Source of the DNA: Janthinobacterium sp.
GTDB lineage: Bacteria > Pseudomonadota > Gammaproteobacteria > Burkholderiales > Chitinibacteraceae
DNA length: 53,608 nucleotides
NCBI GenBank assembly: GCA_025360045.1
Contig: JANYCY010000086.1
Location: 1-53,608, forward strand
Direction: 5' to 3'
Under the pieces are notes generated by a model. The model worked only from the letters and a program-made list of their open reading frames with translations, was not told the DNA's origin and did not search any database. A program made the position numbers and the translations under genes. Positions within the stretch are counted from its first letter, which is position 1. Each line of letters starts with the position of its first letter. Shown here one piece after another: positions 29,501 through 37,813 of this stretch.

Positions 29501-31465
29501 CTCGCCAGCCAAAGCACCTTCGATGCTATTTTGATGGATGTGCAAATGCCTGAAATGGATGGCATTACCGCCTGCCAAACCCTCAGAAAAAACCCAGAAT
29601 TTAGCGCGCTGCCTATTATTGCCATGACCGCCAATGTGTCTAGAGAATACCGGCAGCACTGCCTCAACGCAGGCATGAATGATTTTATTGGCAAGCCAGT
29701 TCAAGCAAAAAAACTCTACCGAACACTGGCTTACTGGTTGGGATCCCAGTCCAAACCCAACCATAATACCCAAGACTTAGAGCCAGCCGAATTAATCTAT
29801 TCGCCAGAGCCCAGTACTGATTCCGCTTTGATTAATCTGACCGAAATGCAAAACATGCTGGGCGACGATCCACTGCACCAAAGAAAATACTGTGCAAAAT
29901 TTGCCCAAGCCATGCAAGAAGGGCTAAGCATCATCACCGAGGCCCAGCTCAATAGTGCAGCGTGTCTTAGCCCTGAAAACGGCGAAAATAGCCCCTTAAG
30001 AAACAAAGAGCAACCGTTTGTTTCTTATGAAATTGCACAAGAATGCCATCGCTTAAAATCGATTGCCCGCACCGTTGGCGCCATGCGCTTAGGTCAGCAA
30101 CTTGCTAAGCTGGAAAAAATCGACCCCAACACTGACCCTAAGTGGCTATTAAGTGAAATTAAGCAACTGCATATTTTGCAGCAGCAAAGCTGTGAACAAC
30201 TACAGCAAATGGGCTTGCTCAATAGCACGCCAGCCCCCCTTGCTACTTCAAATGAACAGCATCAATCCATCAGCGTGCTACTGGTGGATGATGATCATTT
30301 TATGCTGGAAGTCATACAGCAACATTTAAGCGATTTAGGCATTGCGCAAGTTATTCCCTTTCTAAATGCAAAATCAGCCTTAGCACGCCTCGCCCAAGCT
30401 AATCCTCCCAACTGGGTATTTTGTGATCTACAAATGCCCGATATGGATGGCGTCGCCTTTTTGCGGCAACTTGGCGTTCTCCATTACACCGGCAATATCG
30501 CGATCCTATCCGCCATGGACAGGCAAGTGCTAAAAGCGGCTGAATTACTCACCCATTCTTTTAATCTCAATCTCGGTGGTGTACTTACCAAGCCGGTTAG
30601 AAAGAGCGAGCTGGCCACACTACTACTCCAACACCCCGCTCAAGCCACCTTAAAAAATCATATCGAGCCAGAGCTGCAGCTAATTGAAGAAGAACTACGC
30701 AGCGGCCTAAGTAAGGGCGAAGTCGAGCTGTATTACCAACCCAAAGTCAGTACCAGTCAGCGGATTGTGATTGGTGCAGAAAGCTTGGCTCGCTGGCGTC
30801 ATCCTAGCCGTGGCTTATTAGGACCACACCTCTTTGTACCTGCCATTGAGGCGCTGGGCTTAATTGATGAGCTTACCTTTTGCGTGCTACGCCAAGCTGC
30901 AAGGCAGCTTCATATCTGGCAGGAACAAGGCGAACACATCAAGCTTTCGATCAATGTATCGATGGGTAACCTTCATTGCTTAGAGCTACCCGAGCGCTTC
31001 GCCGCCATCTTGCAAGAAAACCATGTTAGCCCCGAATACATTACGCTCGAAATTACCGAAACCCAGCTTTCCCACGATTATGTGCTGAGCCTCGACATCC
31101 TCACCCGCTTGCGCATTATGGGGTTTGGCCTATCGGTGGATGACTTTGGGACCGGGTTTTCTACCATGGAGCATTTGATTCAAATCCCCTTTACCGAGCT
31201 AAAAATCGATAAGGCTTTTGTGCGTGGCGCCACGCAAGATCTCTCTGCCAAAACCATACTGGAACACAGCGCCAACCTAGGTCGAAAATTTGCACTCAAC
31301 CTAGTCGCTGAAGGCGTTGAAACGCAAGACGATTGGGACTTGGTCGCCTTAATTGGCTGTAATGAAGTGCAAGGCTACCTCATCGGCCGCCCCATGCCCG
31401 CTGCCGACTTTATGAGCTGGAAAAAAAATTGGGAGGCAATAGCCCCTCCCAACCAAGCACACTGA
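26555..31465 (+). CDS. Multi-PAS hybrid histidine kinase fused to HPt, second receiver and EAL domain
   Basis: A 1636-aa cytoplasmic signalling protein without membrane segments. Order by approximate residues: five PAS/PAC units (10-125, 130-250, 260-400, 408-525, 538-657), HisKA with phospho-His708 in SHEIRTP, HATPase (NAIKF near 825, [10 protein letters not shown]), receiver 1 with Asp995 in LMDVQMP, HPt with His1165 in CHRLKS, receiver 2 with Asp1291 in FCDLQMP, and EAL (1380-1630). The EAL signature reads ESLARW with Glu1409; LEITE, VDDFGTG, LKIDK, AEGVE and EVQGY are all present, so it looks catalytically competent for c-di-GMP hydrolysis. It resembles a BvgS-type kinase joined to a RocR/VieA-type response regulator in one chain. 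A response regulator and a second hybrid kinase follow. The ligand is unknown. Confidence 0.93.
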   Translation: MLATLNEIAQQQLLDQLPCCIYLCNANGQCRYTNTALQGMFGLSQIECLDYGWLKKLHPEDSKAVHEQWQKATVTQREFEISFRILKSHHEVRFLRSKTKPIWDAHGQISSFIGTVEDLTPTLALNLQEQDDSRFYTIIKASPVPNAIYDTGGKIIYLNPAFSRTFGYFLNDIPKLEDWWSQAYPDPAYRQWVMEQSLLPQTDDYVFPTLELRVCCKDGLYKTVTVSRTLLPFEHAILITLLDLTELHQQKATLQERAQRYRQLFDNADLSIWNQDMTTLLTHITALREAGITDLAAYLDETPTALLNMISMFRVIDINPATLLLFEGQSKAEFMRGFTSLFGQDALEVIRQELLAFWRGDAIFRSEINLKTLQGKSFPALLSYPIPTSMDEAGIVPVSIQDISELKESESRWQFAIEGSGDGLWDWNVQDNTIFYSRRWKEMLGFSDDEISNTFHEWEKRVYPADFPRVIANVQAHLNGNTPHFCHEYRIHNKDDSWKWIMDRGMVVARDMEGLPLRVIGTLHDITERKNNENALLANRRQLAGMIDSAMDAIITTDGQFNIILFNQAAENMFGYCAQKVLYTSIEQLLPKSQAAKHGELMHQFAKQSEGHRKMGGNTAHQVMGLHADGHEFPVEVAISYLDNFGNPIYTAMVRDITDRLAYETSLLQLATTLEHRVIERTQELEAAKLLAENATHAKSAFLANMSHEIRTPLNSVLGMAHLAQLTPLNPKQQDYLQKITLSGTHLLDLINDILDFSKIEAGKLEIHSHDFDLPELLDNVYELIQQKAEEKGLQLMITMGEPMPTFFHGDELRIKQVLLNLLSNAIKFTGSGKITLSSLFDPSSGQISFSVQDTGVGITASAQTQLFQSFQQADNSITRKYGGTGLGLAISSQLVQLMGGELTVESQLDAGSEFKFSLTLPQAHSPSQTHPAVTDIDASFLAGKRILLADDHPFNQQIGAELLQIMGADVVIANHGLEAVLLASQSTFDAILMDVQMPEMDGITACQTLRKNPEFSALPIIAMTANVSREYRQHCLNAGMNDFIGKPVQAKKLYRTLAYWLGSQSKPNHNTQDLEPAELIYSPEPSTDSALINLTEMQNMLGDDPLHQRKYCAKFAQAMQEGLSIITEAQLNSAACLSPENGENSPLRNKEQPFVSYEIAQECHRLKSIARTVGAMRLGQQLAKLEKIDPNTDPKWLLSEIKQLHILQQQSCEQLQQMGLLNSTPAPLATSNEQHQSISVLLVDDDHFMLEVIQQHLSDLGIAQVIPFLNAKSALARLAQANPPNWVFCDLQMPDMDGVAFLRQLGVLHYTGNIAILSAMDRQVLKAAELLTHSFNLNLGGVLTKPVRKSELATLLLQHPAQATLKNHIEPELQLIEEELRSGLSKGEVELYYQPKVSTSQRIVIGAESLARWRHPSRGLLGPHLFVPAIEALGLIDELTFCVLRQAARQLHIWQEQGEHIKLSINVSMGNLHCLELPERFAAILQENHVSPEYITLEITETQLSHDYVLSLDILTRLRIMGFGLSVDDFGTGFSTMEHLIQIPFTELKIDKAFVRGATQDLSAKTILEHSANLGRKFALNLVAEGVETQDDWDLVALIGCNEVQGYLIGRPMPAADFMSWKKNWEAIAPPNQAH

Positions 31466-31530
31466 CAAATTGATACCCATTTTTCACTTTTTCAAATCAT
31501 CACAACGCTTCCTTTTACAGGATATTTTTC

Positions 31531-32664
31531 ATGAATGAAAAACCACTGGTACTCGTCGTTGATGATGATCTATTTATGCTGGATTTTATTTTCGACGCCC
31601 TGAGTGAAACGTGTAATGTCATCACCGCTGAAAACGGCAAAACCGCCCTGCAACTGGTGCAACAACAGCACCCCAAGCTAGTCTTGGCCGATGTAAAAAT
31701 GCCAGAAATGGATGGGTATGAGTTATGTCGACAAATCAAAGATGATTTTGATATCTGCGATACACCCGTGCTGTTTTTATCAGCACTCGATGAGATCGAA
31801 GATCGGCTACAAGGCTTTGATGTAGGCGGGGAAGATTTTGTGCTCAAGCCCGCCAACCCTAAAGTGCTACAAGCTAAAGTCGCCCATGTTTTGCAACTGA
31901 TTGAAGAGCGGCAGCAATTAAAATCGCAAGCCCAATATGCCACCAATACCGCCATGCTAGCCATGGCAAGCATGAGTGAAACTGGCTTATTGATTGAAGG
32001 CATCAAGTATTTTAATAATTGTACGACGCCACTCGATTTGGCCAAAGCCCTCATCATGGCCATCGCACTATTTGAAGTTGACAGCGTAGTTGAGTTAATT
32101 CTACCCAATGGAGAATCGCTCGCCATGAATGTGCGCGGCCCTGCCAGTGCGCTAGAAACATCGATCATGCACCATATGTCGACCATGGATCGCATCACGC
32201 AATTTAAAAGTCGAATGGCCATTAGCTACCCGCATATTCGCGCCTTTATCAGCAATATGCCCGAACATAATCCTGACCTCTGCGGCCGCTTGCGCGACAA
32301 CTTAGCCATCTTAATAGAATCCACAGAATATCGACTCGAGGCCCTCAATATCATGGTGCAAGCCAAGCAACGCGATATTGCCATTGCAGAAACCATCAAA
32401 TCACTGACAACAGCCCTGGGCAATATCGATGAAAAACAAAGAAACGGCCGCGCCTCAGTCGCTATTATTTTAAGCACGGTCACCGCCAGAATAGAAGCCG
32501 CCTTAGTCGGCTTACAGCTCACAGAGCGCCAAGAAACGTCCTTAATCGATATTGTTCGTTTTGGCTTAGAAGACGTTTCCAACACCCTACATGCCGATGC
32601 CGACTTTCAAGATCAACTTAGCGAGGCAATTAAAGCACTACAGAACACCGCGGCGAGTAGTTAA
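31531..32664 (+). CDS. Response regulator with unrecognised C-terminal output domain
   Basis: A 377-aa protein. Residues 5-125 are a receiver: the acidic pocket is VVDDD, phospho-Asp54 is in LADVKMPEMDG, Ser/Thr is in LFLSALD, and the lysine is in VLKPA. Residues 130-377 match no output domain I know. They contain a helical linker, an alpha/beta segment that might be GAF-like (TTPLDLAKAL to ELILPNG), then long helices with heptad character. There is no helix-turn-helix, GGDEF, EAL or HD-GYP motif. AGGA lies 8 nt before the ATG, 65 bp after the hybrid kinase-EAL gene, so the two are probably co-transcribed. It is a likely alternative phosphate acceptor for one or both neighbouring HPt domains. 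Confidence 0.88.
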   Translation: MNEKPLVLVVDDDLFMLDFIFDALSETCNVITAENGKTALQLVQQQHPKLVLADVKMPEMDGYELCRQIKDDFDICDTPVLFLSALDEIEDRLQGFDVGGEDFVLKPANPKVLQAKVAHVLQLIEERQQLKSQAQYATNTAMLAMASMSETGLLIEGIKYFNNCTTPLDLAKALIMAIALFEVDSVVELILPNGESLAMNVRGPASALETSIMHHMSTMDRITQFKSRMAISYPHIRAFISNMPEHNPDLCGRLRDNLAILIESTEYRLEALNIMVQAKQRDIAIAETIKSLTTALGNIDEKQRNGRASVAIILSTVTARIEAALVGLQLTERQETSLIDIVRFGLEDVSNTLHADADFQDQLSEAIKALQNTAASS

Positions 32665-32899
32665 GCCAACGAAGCTAATGCTAGTGCAGATGAAACCCAA
32701 TCCTATCAACTTAAGCAAAACCAATCGGATTGATGCCCACGTAGGTTGATGGGACTGGGATTCACCCAAGCTACGCTCCAACCATCAAGGGTGATGGCCT
32801 TGAAAGCTCGGCTTATTGCATGGTTGGCTATTATTGTGGAGACAAAAGTAGCCATATTTTGAGCATTGTTCTCCCCCACCTGCATCAATGGAGAGAGGC

Positions 32900-35800
32900 A
32901 TGACACGCTGGCTATTGCGCTCGCTCAGCACCCGAGTCACCCTTTTTACGCTACTTATTTTTATTATCAGTATCTGGGTGCAAGTCTTCTATGCAAGGCG
33001 GATTCTGCACGAAGATATGCAGCGCTTACTCAACGATCAGCAGTTTTCCACGGCCACAATTGTTGCGACCGATATCAATCAACATCTGCAAGATCGGCTT
33101 GAAGCACTTGCACGCATAGCAGCAAGCATCCCCCCTTCCCGCTTTAGCCATGACGATGAGCTGCAAGATCTTTTAGAAAAAAATACCCTATTCCAGTCTT
33201 TATTTAATGGCGGCACTTTCATCACCCAGATAGCAGGCACGGTAACGGCCTCGGTTCCTCGCTCAGCCAAGCGACGCGGCGTTAATTATATCGATAGTGA
33301 TTTTATTGCCGCCACGCTGCGATCAGGAAAAACCATGATCGGCCAGCCCATCATGGGCAGGCAGTTGCATGCCCCTATTTTTGTGATGACCGTGCCGATC
33401 AAAAACCAGCAAGGCCAAATTATTGGCTGCTTGGCAGGCGTCATCAATCTAGGCTTACCCAATTTTTTAGATACCATTATTGGCCACCGCTACGGCCAAA
33501 CAGGTGGCTATCTCTTGATCGCCCCGCAGCAACGCTTAATTGTCACTGCCACGGATAAACGACTAATTATGACCCACACTCCAGCGCTAGGAGTGAGCCC
33601 CCTCGTTGATCGATTTATTCAAGGCGATGAGGGTACGGGTATTCTGGTTAACACCCTCAATATTGAAGTACTCGCCGCCGCTAAACGAGTCCCTGTGGCT
33701 GGCTGGTATGTCGCGATCTCCCTACCTACCTCTGAAGCTTTTGCGCCGATTCTAAGCATGGAGCGGCGAATGTTCTTGATCACGGGCGTGATGACACTGC
33801 TCGCAAGCTTACTCAGCGGCTGGTTGCTGAGACGCCAGCTTTCGCCGCTACGTTCTGCTGTCAGCCTTGTGGCCCAAATGGCCCATACCGATCACCCGCT
33901 ACCCCCGCTGCCCATCGAAAGAGATGATGAAATTGGCCAGCTGCTCAGCAGCTTTAATCAGCTGCTATCCACCTTGGCAGAACGAGAAAAGGCCCTCAAA
34001 AAGAGTGAATCCTTTATTAGAACCATCACCGAAAACATCCCCGGTATGCTGGCCTATTGGACCACCGAACTACACTGCTCTTTTGCCAATAAGCCTTATT
34101 GCGCATGGTTTGATCGCACTTTAGAACAAATGCAAAATATCCCCATGCAGGAATTATTAGATGACAGGCTATTTGCAAAAATAGAACCCTATGTTCGTGG
34201 CGCCTTGCAAGGTGAAGAGCAACACTACGAGCGCACCATGACCAAAGCCAATGGTGAAAGCGTTTATCTTTTTGCCCAATATATTCCGCACAAAATAGAA
34301 AACGTGATTCAAGGTTTTTTTGTATTACTCACCGACATCACCACCATCAAGCACGGCCAAGAGCAGCTTAGATTAAGCGACATTACCCTCAAAGCGATTT
34401 CCCAAGGTGTGCTCGTTGGTAATGCAGAGCAAAATATTATTTCAGTCAATCAAGCCCTGCTGACCATTACCGGCTTTAGTAAAGAAGACTTCCTAGGGCG
34501 TAATTGCCACTTTTTACAAGGGCCACTTACCAGTCCTGATACCGTCGCTCAGATCCGCGTCGCCCTGCGAAATGGATTGGAATTCTCTGGTGAAATTCTC
34601 AACTATCGCAAAGATGGCAGCGTCTTTTGGAATGATTTAAGCATTTCCCCCGTCTTCAATAAACAGGGGGAAATGACTCACTTTATCGGCATTACTCGAG
34701 ATATCACCACTCGAAAAAATGCCGAAGCTGAGCTACTCGCCAATCAAGCACAGCTGCAAGGCATGATAGACACCGCGATGGATGCCATTATCAGCACCGA
34801 TGTGCAATTTAATATCATCTTATTCAATGCCGCAGCTGAGAAAATGTTTGGCTATCCTGCGGATAAGATCTTGGGCTGCCCCATTGAAGCGCTCATCCCC
34901 ATTAAATTAGCCCTCAGCCACCGCGAGCAAATGCACGAATTTGCCAAGCTAAAAGAAAACCCACGACTCATGCGCGGCCGTTCAGTGCGACCCGTCTTGG
35001 GGCGGCATGCAGATGGCCATGAGTTCCCTGCCGAAGTGACGATTTCTTATTTAGAAAACGAAAAACATCCCATTTTCACCGCCATGGTGCGCGACATCAC
35101 CGAGCGCAAAGCACTTGATGAAGCCTTGATGCAATTTGCCACCACACTAGAGCTGCGCGTCATTAGCCGTACCCAAGAATTAGAAACCGCCAAGCTGCAA
35201 GCAGAAAACGCCAACCAAGCAAAGAGTGCTTTTTTAGCCAATATGAGCCATGAAATTCGCACCCCACTCAATAGCGTATTAGGCATGGCGCATCTAGCCC
35301 TAATGACCGATTTAAACAGCAAACAACGTGACTATCTGCAAAAAATCAGCGTATCGGGCACGCTGCTGCTCGATTTAATCAACGACATTCTTGATTTTTC
35401 AAAAATAGAAGCGGGCAAGCTCGAGCTGAACCCCAGTAACTTTAGCTTGCCGGAGCTGATCCATCATGTTTGCGGGCTTATCCAGCACAAAGCAGTAGAA
35501 AAAGGCTTGGCACTCCACATTATCATCGATGAAAAAATCCCCAAAGCGCTGTACGGCGATGATTTACGCATCAAACAAGTACTGCTTAACCTGCTCAGCA
35601 ATGCCATTAAATTTACCGCGCACGGCGCTATTACCCTGTCGGCAACGGCAATGCCTAGCGAGGATCATATTTTATTTAGCATTGTCGATACCGGCATCGG
35701 CATTTCCCCATCCGCCCAAACTCAACTCTTCCAATCTTTTCAACAGGCGGATAACTCGATTACCCGCAAATACGGCGGTACCGGCTTAGGCTTAGCGATC

Positions 35801-36736
35801 AGCCGCCAGTTGGTAGAACTCATGGGAGGGAAACTTGGCATGCAGAGCCAACTCGGCCAAGGGAGCGAATTTAATTTTCAGCTTTGCCTGCCTCAAGCCG
35901 CTGCGGACGTTCCCTCTCCTCAAGATGCAAGCAGCCCAAACACACTCTTTTTACAAGGTAAACACATACTACTGGCCGATGATCACCCGTTTAACCAGCA
36001 AATAGGCGCTGAATTACTCGAACTCATGGGGGCAAAAGTAATGATCGCCAATAATGGCCTTGAAGCGGTGCAATTAGCTAACCAATCCAGCTTCGATGCT
36101 ATTTTAATGGATGTGCAAATGCCTGAAATGGATGGAATTACCGCCTGCCAAACCCTCAGAAAAAACCCCAAATTCGATCACACGCCAATTATCGCCATGA
36201 CGGCCAATGTATCAGCGGAATATCGACAACGCTGTATTGCAGCAGGAATGAATGACTTTATTGGTAAACCCATCCAAGCTAAAAAACTATATCTGACATT
36301 AATGATCAGCTTTAAAAAACAAGAAAATGTCGCCATGACGCAAGTCATGCTCGATACAAAAACACCTGCATCATCAAAAGAATCAATGCCAACACAAGTT
36401 GAATTAATCAACATATTAGAATTGCAATCCATGATCGGGGATAATACTGAACGCCAATTAAAATACTGCATCAAATTTGCCGCCGCCATGCAAGAAGGGC
36501 TTGCAAGTATAGATCAAGCCCAAACCAATCATGATTACCTATTGCTTAGCCAAGAGTGTCATCGTTTAAAGGCCATTGCACTCACCATCGGAGCAATGCC
36601 ATTAGGCGCATTACTAGCAAAAATGGAAAAAGAAGAGCAAGCTTTAGAAGAAAAAATAAATGATATCGCAGCATTAAAATCATTATTTCAACAAAGCTGC
36701 GAGCAGCTTCGACGCATGCAATTACTTGATCGCTAG
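32900..36736 (+). CDS. Membrane hybrid histidine kinase with a LOV-type PAS domain
   Basis: A 1278-aa inner-membrane kinase. TM1 is at about 13-33, a periplasmic Cache-like sensor follows, and TM2 is near 290-312, then HAMP, a PAS (370-490), a LOV-like PAS (491-605), another PAS (620-740), HisKA with His784, HATPase, a receiver with Asp1071 in LMDVQMP, and HPt with His1221 in CHRLKA. The LOV-like unit reads [12 protein letters not shown] with Cys536, and Asn568 (NYRKDG) and Asn578 (FWND) fall at the flavin-contact spacing of YtvA. The glutamine expected at 599 is threonine. I chose ATG 32900 because GGAG lies 6 nt upstream; ATG 32888 has no site. It shares its PAS-kinase-receiver-HPt half with the 26.5 kb kinase. 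Confidence 0.92.
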   Translation: MTRWLLRSLSTRVTLFTLLIFIISIWVQVFYARRILHEDMQRLLNDQQFSTATIVATDINQHLQDRLEALARIAASIPPSRFSHDDELQDLLEKNTLFQSLFNGGTFITQIAGTVTASVPRSAKRRGVNYIDSDFIAATLRSGKTMIGQPIMGRQLHAPIFVMTVPIKNQQGQIIGCLAGVINLGLPNFLDTIIGHRYGQTGGYLLIAPQQRLIVTATDKRLIMTHTPALGVSPLVDRFIQGDEGTGILVNTLNIEVLAAAKRVPVAGWYVAISLPTSEAFAPILSMERRMFLITGVMTLLASLLSGWLLRRQLSPLRSAVSLVAQMAHTDHPLPPLPIERDDEIGQLLSSFNQLLSTLAEREKALKKSESFIRTITENIPGMLAYWTTELHCSFANKPYCAWFDRTLEQMQNIPMQELLDDRLFAKIEPYVRGALQGEEQHYERTMTKANGESVYLFAQYIPHKIENVIQGFFVLLTDITTIKHGQEQLRLSDITLKAISQGVLVGNAEQNIISVNQALLTITGFSKEDFLGRNCHFLQGPLTSPDTVAQIRVALRNGLEFSGEILNYRKDGSVFWNDLSISPVFNKQGEMTHFIGITRDITTRKNAEAELLANQAQLQGMIDTAMDAIISTDVQFNIILFNAAAEKMFGYPADKILGCPIEALIPIKLALSHREQMHEFAKLKENPRLMRGRSVRPVLGRHADGHEFPAEVTISYLENEKHPIFTAMVRDITERKALDEALMQFATTLELRVISRTQELETAKLQAENANQAKSAFLANMSHEIRTPLNSVLGMAHLALMTDLNSKQRDYLQKISVSGTLLLDLINDILDFSKIEAGKLELNPSNFSLPELIHHVCGLIQHKAVEKGLALHIIIDEKIPKALYGDDLRIKQVLLNLLSNAIKFTAHGAITLSATAMPSEDHILFSIVDTGIGISPSAQTQLFQSFQQADNSITRKYGGTGLGLAISRQLVELMGGKLGMQSQLGQGSEFNFQLCLPQAAADVPSPQDASSPNTLFLQGKHILLADDHPFNQQIGAELLELMGAKVMIANNGLEAVQLANQSSFDAILMDVQMPEMDGITACQTLRKNPKFDHTPIIAMTANVSAEYRQRCIAAGMNDFIGKPIQAKKLYLTLMISFKKQENVAMTQVMLDTKTPASSKESMPTQVELINILELQSMIGDNTERQLKYCIKFAAAMQEGLASIDQAQTNHDYLLLSQECHRLKAIALTIGAMPLGALLAKMEKEEQALEEKINDIAALKSLFQQSCEQLRRMQLLDR

Positions 36737-36797
36737 TTAAACACGGCAGCGCATAAGTTTTCCTGATAATGTCGATTTACCAAACTCATTATAAATA

Positions 36798-36861
36798 CCC
36801 TAGGCGGGGTACTTAGCTGCGTATTGATTCAGCATGGCTCGCGGCTTGCACCCGCCCTAGG
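36798..36861. repeat. Short GTAGGGCGGG-family hairpin, diverged copy (family B)
   Basis: It runs from CCTAGGCGGGGTAC to GCACCCGCCCTAGG, with the inner TTCAGCATGGCTCGCGG close to the loop of the copy at 41210-41270. A solitary right end (ATCCGCCCTACAA) follows near 36898-36910. It lies between the LOV kinase and the peroxidase-like gene. Confidence 0.7.
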
Positions 36862-36967
36862 AATAACATTTTGCTTACGTTAATAAGATTGGCTTTATCC
36901 GCCCTACAATACGAATTGAACAGGCTGCTCATCCTCTTTAATTAAGCTCCCCCTCAAAGGATTCCCC

Positions 36968-37492
36968 ATGCGCTTACTTGCCCTACTTAGTTTTTGCAGC
37001 TCAATCAGCATGGCAGCCTGCCCGCCGCTCTTGGATTACCAGACAAAAACACTAAAAGGAGAATCTTTTGATTTTTGCAGCTATAGCGGCAAGCCTATTC
37101 TGGTGGTCAATACCGCCAGCAAATGCGGCTTTACCCCGCAATTTGATAAATTAGAAAAAATCTATGCCAAATATAAGGAACAAGGCTTATTGGTGGTTGG
37201 ATTTCCATCGAATGATTTCAAACAAGAGCTAGCCGACAATACGGAAATTGGCGACTTTTGCCGCCTTACCTATTTTGTAGAATTCCCCATGCTAGAGAAA
37301 TCTAGCGTGCGCGGCACAGACGCTAATCTCTTATTTAAGCGATTAACAGCGGCATCAGATACCTCCCCAAAATGGAACTTCTACAAATACCTGATTGCCC
37401 CAGATGGCAAAACAGTCACCGCCTATAGCTCGATCACCGAGCCGGACGATAAGGAAATTATTAGTAAGATTGAAGGCTGGCTGAAGAAATAA
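36968..37492 (+). CDS. Secreted glutathione-peroxidase-like protein
   Basis: A 174-aa thioredoxin-fold peroxidase of the GPx family with an N-terminal export signal (MRLLALLSFCSSISMAA), so it is probably periplasmic; MAAC is a weak lipobox. The catalytic cysteine is in NTASKCGFTPQF and the conserved Trp-Asn pair is in KWNFYKYL. The family motif usually written GFPCNQFGxQE is GFPSNDFKQE here, so the usual catalytic glutamine position holds Asp. It would reduce peroxides, most likely with thioredoxin-type donors rather than glutathione, as known for bacterial GPx proteins. AAGGA lies 6 nt before the ATG. It appears monocistronic. Confidence 0.88.
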   Translation: MRLLALLSFCSSISMAACPPLLDYQTKTLKGESFDFCSYSGKPILVVNTASKCGFTPQFDKLEKIYAKYKEQGLLVVGFPSNDFKQELADNTEIGDFCRLTYFVEFPMLEKSSVRGTDANLLFKRLTAASDTSPKWNFYKYLIAPDGKTVTAYSSITEPDDKEIISKIEGWLKK

Positions 37493-37556
37493 GAGCGGAC
37501 GGGAGCAATTCCCCAATCCAATCAACTTACGCAAAACCAGAATATATGACGTTTTT

Positions 37557-37624
37557 CGTAGGAATGGCTTTAGCAGCGAAAGCGCTGTGTATTAAAAGCA
37601 CTCGCAGCTTATGCCGCTCCTACG
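37557..37624. repeat. CGTAGGAATGGCTTTAGC palindrome (family E)
   Basis: The arms CGTAGGAATGGC and GCCGCTCCTACG flank an inner GCAGCGAAAGCGCT stem region. A half-copy lies near 10427-10455. The remaining ~190 bp before the LPMO gene are AT-rich and should carry its promoter. Confidence 0.7.
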
Positions 37625-37813
37625 ATACATACTCTGAATGAAGAGACTTAAGCAAACTAGCCCAACACCTTACAGACAACCTATGTAATTAAAATTTATA
37701 GGTTTTATCCACCTAACCCCAATTGAGTTTTCTCATATCTTTCAATAAGCTGATGACGGTCATTTGGCACAGATCAAAGACCTAATCCCCTTATAACGAT
37801 GGATGAGAACGCA

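Noticed and set aside
31515-32222. 235-aa minus-strand open frame opposite the response regulator
   Set aside because: It mirrors the receiver gene, whose plus-strand protein has clear receiver motifs; the antisense product is Ser-rich with no domain.
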